A DNA stretch of 7,368 bases from JACCYI01 sp036389195 (GTDB lineage Bacteria > Actinomycetota > Thermoleophilia > Solirubrobacterales > Solirubrobacteraceae): positions 1 through 7,368 of the forward strand of contig DASVQH010000122.1 in NCBI GenBank assembly GCA_036389195.1, written 5' to 3'. How positions within the stretch are numbered: the first letter of the stretch is position 1; each line of letters starts with the position of its first letter. The notes under the pieces are model-generated. The model searched no databases, was not told the DNA's origin, and was given only the letters and a program-made list of their open reading frames with translations. This document shows positions 4,406-7,368 of the stretch, piece after piece. The position numbers and the translations under genes were made by a program.

Positions 4406-6127
4406 TCAGACCTTCTGCAACGGCCGGCCGGCCTGGTGGATCTGCTCGACGCCCGTCTGCTTCTCGATCTGGGCGCGGATGTCCTTCAGCGGCTCGACGG
4501 AGCGCACGCGCGGGATCGAGTCGAAGTTGTTCTCCGGCGGGGGGGAGGGGACGAACCACTCGAGCGTGTTCGCCTTCCACGGGTCGGGGCCCGCGACCGC
4601 GCCGCTCTTGACCGAGCGCACGACGTTGATGATCGTCAGCAGGAAGCCGAGCCCGAGGATGAACGAGCCGAGCGTGGAGATCTGGTTCATCCACGTCCAG
4701 CCCGCGCCCGACGTGTACTCGTAGATGCGCCGCGGCATGCCGTCGAGGCCCATCGAGTGCTGGATCAGGAAGGTCAGGTGGAAGCCGACCAGGGTCAGCC
4801 AGAAGGAGGCCTTGCCGAGCCCCTCGTGCAGCATCCGGCCCGACATCTTCGGGAACCAGAAGTAGAGGGCCGAGACCGCGCCGAACATCGTGCCGCCGAT
4901 GGCCACGTAGTGCAGGTGGGCGACGACGAAGTAGGAGTCCGTCAGCTGCCAGTCGATCGGGAAGACGGCCAGGAAGATGCCGGTGATCCCGCCGATCAGG
5001 AAGGTCCCGATCAGGCCGACGGCCCACAGCAGCGGCAGCCGGTACTCCACCGTGCCGCGCCACAGGGTGGCGATCCAGTTGAGGATCTTCACGCCCGTGG
5101 GGACGGCGATCACGAAGGACGACAGCATGAAGAACGCGAGCACGACGGTCGACATCGGCGTCGCGAACATGTGATGCGCCCACACGAGCAGGCCGAGGAA
5201 GGCGATCGCGGCCGTCGACGCGGCGATCGCCTTGTAGCCGAAGATCGGCTTGCGGGCGAACACCGGCAGGACCTCGGAGACGACGCCGAAGGCGGGCAGG
5301 ATGAGGATGTAGACCTCGGGGTGCCCGAAGAACCAGAAGAGGTGCTGCCACAGCAACGCGGAGCCCTCCTCGGTCGGGTCGAAGAACGTCCCGCCGAAGT
5401 GGCGGTCGATCAGCAGCATCGTCACGGTCGCGGCGATCGAGGAGAGCGCCAGGACGACGAGGTAGGAGTAGATGAGGATCGTCCACACGAACAGCGGCAG
5501 GCGGCCCCAGCCCATGCCGGGCGCGCGCATGTTGTGGATCGTCGCGATGAAGTTGACCGCGCCGATCATCGAGGAGAGGCCGGTGAGGTGGACCATGAAG
5601 ATCCAGGCGTCCTGGCCGCCGCTCGGGTTGTACGCGCTGGTCGACAGCGGGACGTAGGAGAACCAGCCGGCCTCGGGCGGCGTGAAGAAGATCGAGGCGT
5701 AGAGCGCGATGCCGCCGAACAGGAACATCCAGAACGACCACGCGTTCAGGCGCGGGAAGGCGACGTCGCGCGCGCCGATCATCAGCGGGATCAGGTAGTT
5801 GGCGAAGCCGGCCCAGACGGGGACGCCGACGAGGAAGATCATCGTCGTCCCGTGCATCGTGAAGATCTGGTTGTACTTCTCCGGATCCAGGAACGTGTTG
5901 TCCGGCGCGCCGAGCTGGATGCGGATGAGCAGCGCCTCGACGCCCCCGAGCACGAAGAACGCGAGGACCGTGTACAGGTACATGATCCCGATCTTCTTGT
6001 GGTCCGTCGTGGTGATCCACGACGTCCAGCCGGCGGTCGGGTCCTTGACGTGATCGGTGGTGATCTGCGGTCGCGGCCGGCTCAGGAGCCCGCGCGCGGT
6101 CTGGGAGGGGGTCTGTGTCGTCGCCAT
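4406..6127 (-). CDS. coxA1: Cytochrome c oxidase subunit I, A1-type heme-copper oxidase
   Basis: A complete 573-aa catalytic subunit with twelve expected membrane helices. It reduces O2 to water and pumps protons. Low-spin heme ligands are His92 (FTMHGTTMIF) and His406; the high-spin heme ligand is His404 (VVAHLHYV). CuB ligands are His269, His318 and His319 (VWAHHMF). Helix VI reads GHPEVY, with D-channel Glu271 and cross-linked Tyr273, the A1 signature. Asp121 marks the D-channel mouth. Thr344 and Lys347 (PTGVKILNW) mark the K-channel. The C-terminus is a hydrophilic tail with no subunit III fusion. The ATG at 6127 lies 14 nt after the coxB1 stop; its SD is weak, which fits coupled translation. 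Pro- and Glu-rich residues 520-535 (WFVPSPPPENN) are typical of bacterial CoxA tails. An antisense reading frame across the whole gene is a GC-codon shadow. Confidence 0.98.
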   Translation of the reverse strand: MATTQTPSQTARGLLSRPRPQITTDHVKDPTAGWTSWITTTDHKKIGIMYLYTVLAFFVLGGVEALLIRIQLGAPDNTFLDPEKYNQIFTMHGTTMIFLVGVPVWAGFANYLIPLMIGARDVAFPRLNAWSFWMFLFGGIALYASIFFTPPEAGWFSYVPLSTSAYNPSGGQDAWIFMVHLTGLSSMIGAVNFIATIHNMRAPGMGWGRLPLFVWTILIYSYLVVLALSSIAATVTMLLIDRHFGGTFFDPTEEGSALLWQHLFWFFGHPEVYILILPAFGVVSEVLPVFARKPIFGYKAIAASTAAIAFLGLLVWAHHMFATPMSTVVLAFFMLSSFVIAVPTGVKILNWIATLWRGTVEYRLPLLWAVGLIGTFLIGGITGIFLAVFPIDWQLTDSYFVVAHLHYVAIGGTMFGAVSALYFWFPKMSGRMLHEGLGKASFWLTLVGFHLTFLIQHSMGLDGMPRRIYEYTSGAGWTWMNQISTLGSFILGLGFLLTIINVVRSVKSGAVAGPDPWKANTLEWFVPSPPPENNFDSIPRVRSVEPLKDIRAQIEKQTGVEQIHQAGRPLQKV

Positions 6128-6141
6128 GAAGTTCTCTGGGG

Positions 6142-7068
6142 TCAGTTGCCCTGGTCGGGCGCCGAGGCGCCGCCCGCGCCGCCGCCGCCCTCGGCGGCCT
6201 GCTTGCCCTCTTGCTCGGTGAGCTCCTTGCGCTGGCGGGCGCCCTCGTCCTGGGCCTGCTGGATCTCGGCGGCCTTGCGGTCGTACCAGGCGCGGTACTC
6301 GTCGTAGGGCACCACCTTGACGCGGCCGTACATGTTGGCGTGGTTGCGGCCGCACAGCTCGGCGCACTGGCCCTCGAACACGCCCGGCTTGGTCGCCTTG
6401 AACCACGCCTTGTTCGTGTAGCCGGGGATCGCGTCCATCTTGCCGCCGAGCTCGGGGATCCACCACGAGTGCGCGACGTCGTCGGACGAGATGTCCAGCG
6501 TGACCGTCTGGCCCACCGGGACGACCATGTCCACGTAGGAGAAGACCTTCTTGGGGCCCGGGTACTGGTAGCGCCAGACGTACTGCTGGCCGTCGACGCG
6601 GATGTTGAGCGCGTTGCCGCCCGGGGGCGCCTTCTGGTCGGTCGAGGCGAACAGGACGCCGCTCTTGGCGACCGGCTGGCCGTCGGCGCCGATGTCGGAG
6701 CGGGCCGGGTTCTTGATCGCGTTGAGCTGGATGAACGTCACCGCGGTGATGAAGACGAGGATGATCGCCGCGCCGACGGTCCAGCCGACCTCCAGGCGCG
6801 TGTTGCCGTGGATCTGGGCGGCGACGCGGCCCTTGCGCGCGCGGTACTTCACCGTCGAGTAGATGAGCATCCCCTCGACGGCGATGAAGATCACGAGCGC
6901 CATCGCGAGGACGAGCTTGTAGAGCGAGTCGACCTTGACGGCGTTCTGCGTCGGCCCGGCGTCCGGGGTGACGATGTCGGCGGCGGCGCCCGCGGCGAGC
7001 AGCAGCGAGGCGGCGACGGCGAGCGCGGCGGCCTTGGCCAGAGTGGGGAGAACGGAGGTTCGGCTCAC
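6142..7068 (-). CDS. coxB1: Cytochrome c oxidase subunit II (CuA), first oxidase set
   Basis: Electron-entry subunit for CoxA1. Numbering is from the GTG at 7068 (308 aa). Residues 1-30 look like a Sec signal peptide ending GAAA before Asp31. Two membrane helices follow (about 50-70 and 96-116), with QIHGNTRLEVGWT between them. The cupredoxin domain carries a full CuA site: His200 (VAHSWWIP), Cys235, Glu237, Cys239, His243 and Met246 (CAELCGRNHANM). The aromatic electron-entry region is QYVWRYQYP (162-170). A linker of about 35 residues (119-153) separates the last helix from the cupredoxin fold. The C-terminus is a charged, probably helical stretch (263-292) and a Gly/Ala-rich end, with no fused cytochrome c. 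An in-frame ATG at 7182 would add 38 Arg/Ser-rich residues before the signal peptide. I prefer the GTG for that reason, but it lacks an SD, so the start is uncertain. Confidence 0.95.
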   Translation of the reverse strand: MSRTSVLPTLAKAAALAVAASLLLAAGAAADIVTPDAGPTQNAVKVDSLYKLVLAMALVIFIAVEGMLIYSTVKYRARKGRVAAQIHGNTRLEVGWTVGAAIILVFITAVTFIQLNAIKNPARSDIGADGQPVAKSGVLFASTDQKAPPGGNALNIRVDGQQYVWRYQYPGPKKVFSYVDMVVPVGQTVTLDISSDDVAHSWWIPELGGKMDAIPGYTNKAWFKATKPGVFEGQCAELCGRNHANMYGRVKVVPYDEYRAWYDRKAAEIQQAQDEGARQRKELTEQEGKQAAEGGGGAGGASAPDQGN

Positions 7069-7078
7069 TGGGGCGCGC

Positions 7079-7084
7079 AGTTTA
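7079..7084 (-). promoter_or_regulatory. Candidate -10 element (TAAACT) for the coxB1 operon
   Basis: TAAACT fits TANNNT and lies 10 nt upstream of the preferred GTG start of coxB1. If used, the mRNA would have almost no 5' leader, which would explain the missing SD; leaderless transcripts are common in actinobacteria. No convincing -35 is seen. It lies in the 116-bp gap between the crotonase stop and the GTG, which otherwise holds nothing I recognise. Confidence 0.25.
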
Positions 7085-7184
7085 GCCGTGGTTGAGGCGG
7101 GCCGCCGGGACGTGGCGCTCTCGGGTGAGGACTGCGTGACGCGCGCCACGATGCTCCGGTCAGACAACGGACGAGCCGCCATGC

Positions 7185-7368
7185 TCAGCGTCCGCCGAAG
7201 GACGGCGCGCGCTTCTGCAGGAAGGCGCCGACGCCCTCCATGAAGTCGTCGGAGCTCGCGGCTTCCTGCTGGATGGTCGCCTCGAGCTCGAGCTGCTCGT
7301 CGAGGCGGGCGTAGGAGACGGCGTTGAGCTGGCGCTTGATCCCGGCGTAGGACCCGGTCGGCCCGGCG
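7185..7368 (-). CDS. Enoyl-CoA hydratase/isomerase (crotonase) family protein, C-terminal 60 residues only
   Basis: The end of a gene entering from the right edge. The visible residues begin GPTGSYAGIKRQLNAV, continue LDEQLELEATIQQEAASSDD and finish FMEGVGAFLQKRAPSFGGR before TGA. This is the characteristic crotonase C-terminus: the helix with (E/D)QLELEA, the S-D-D-F-x-E-G-V motif, then FLxKRxPxFxG. Such proteins hydrate or isomerise enoyl-CoA esters, for example in fatty-acid or phenylacetate degradation. The catalytic residues lie outside the window, so substrate and exact activity cannot be assigned. It is on the same strand as the oxidase genes but separated from the preferred coxB1 start by 116 bp, so it is probably a separate unit. 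Confidence 0.88.
   Translation of the reverse strand, partial: AGPTGSYAGIKRQLNAVSYARLDEQLELEATIQQEAASSDDFMEGVGAFLQKRAPSFGGR

Noticed and set aside
4334..6307. Long plus-strand open frame (about 657 codons) antisense to coxA1
   Set aside because: Arg/Glu/Asp/His-rich low-complexity translation with no domain; it mirrors GC-rich codons of the clear coxA1 gene on the other strand.
1..7368. Mobile element, CRISPR array, tRNA or rRNA
   Set aside because: No transposase-like frame, regularly spaced repeats or recognisable structured RNA seen; the genes form an ordinary respiratory locus.

Overview
The window is a respiratory terminal-oxidase locus from a high-GC bacterium. GC-dominated third codon positions, GTG starts, stop/start overlaps and the style of the oxidase subunits suggest an actinobacterium. 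My best guess is class Thermoleophilia (Solirubrobacterales-like), but that is inference from protein style, not a database result. Nearly all genes lie on the minus strand, so the locus reads from right to left.

Right edge (7368-7185): the last 60 codons of a crotonase-family protein (enoyl-CoA hydratase/isomerase). Next (7068-3073) comes a minus-strand set that looks co-transcribed: coxB1 (CuA subunit II), coxA1 (an A1-type subunit I with the Glu D-channel motif GHPEVY), ctaB (heme O synthase), a 36-codon single-TM micro-gene, and a 77-aa two-helix membrane protein. The last two are joined by a TGATG stop/start overlap and are probably accessory oxidase subunits.

Centre (3062-2081): two possible regulatory genes, transcribed divergently. 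A tandem-CBS protein lies on the plus strand and an HTH-only AraC-family regulator on the minus strand. The CBS leader can form a hairpin that hides its own Shine-Dalgarno. It also contains a second copy of one pairing arm, so two alternative folds compete. The CBS gene converges on the 77-aa gene with only 10 bp between stop codons, and both stops sit in the arms of a small hairpin.

Left (1940-1): a second oxidase, coxB2-coxA2, with a GTGA overlap and a strong SD. CoxA2 is A2-type: the helix-VI Glu is replaced (YSHPAVY), and it has about 55 extra N-terminal residues predicted to hold two more membrane helices. It runs off the left edge.

Together the genes encode two electron-accepting CuA subunits, two catalytic heme-copper subunits and a shared heme-modification enzyme, with two possible regulators between the sets. 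No subunit III (coxC), heme A synthase or cytochrome c gene is visible. No RNA gene, mobile element or CRISPR array was found.
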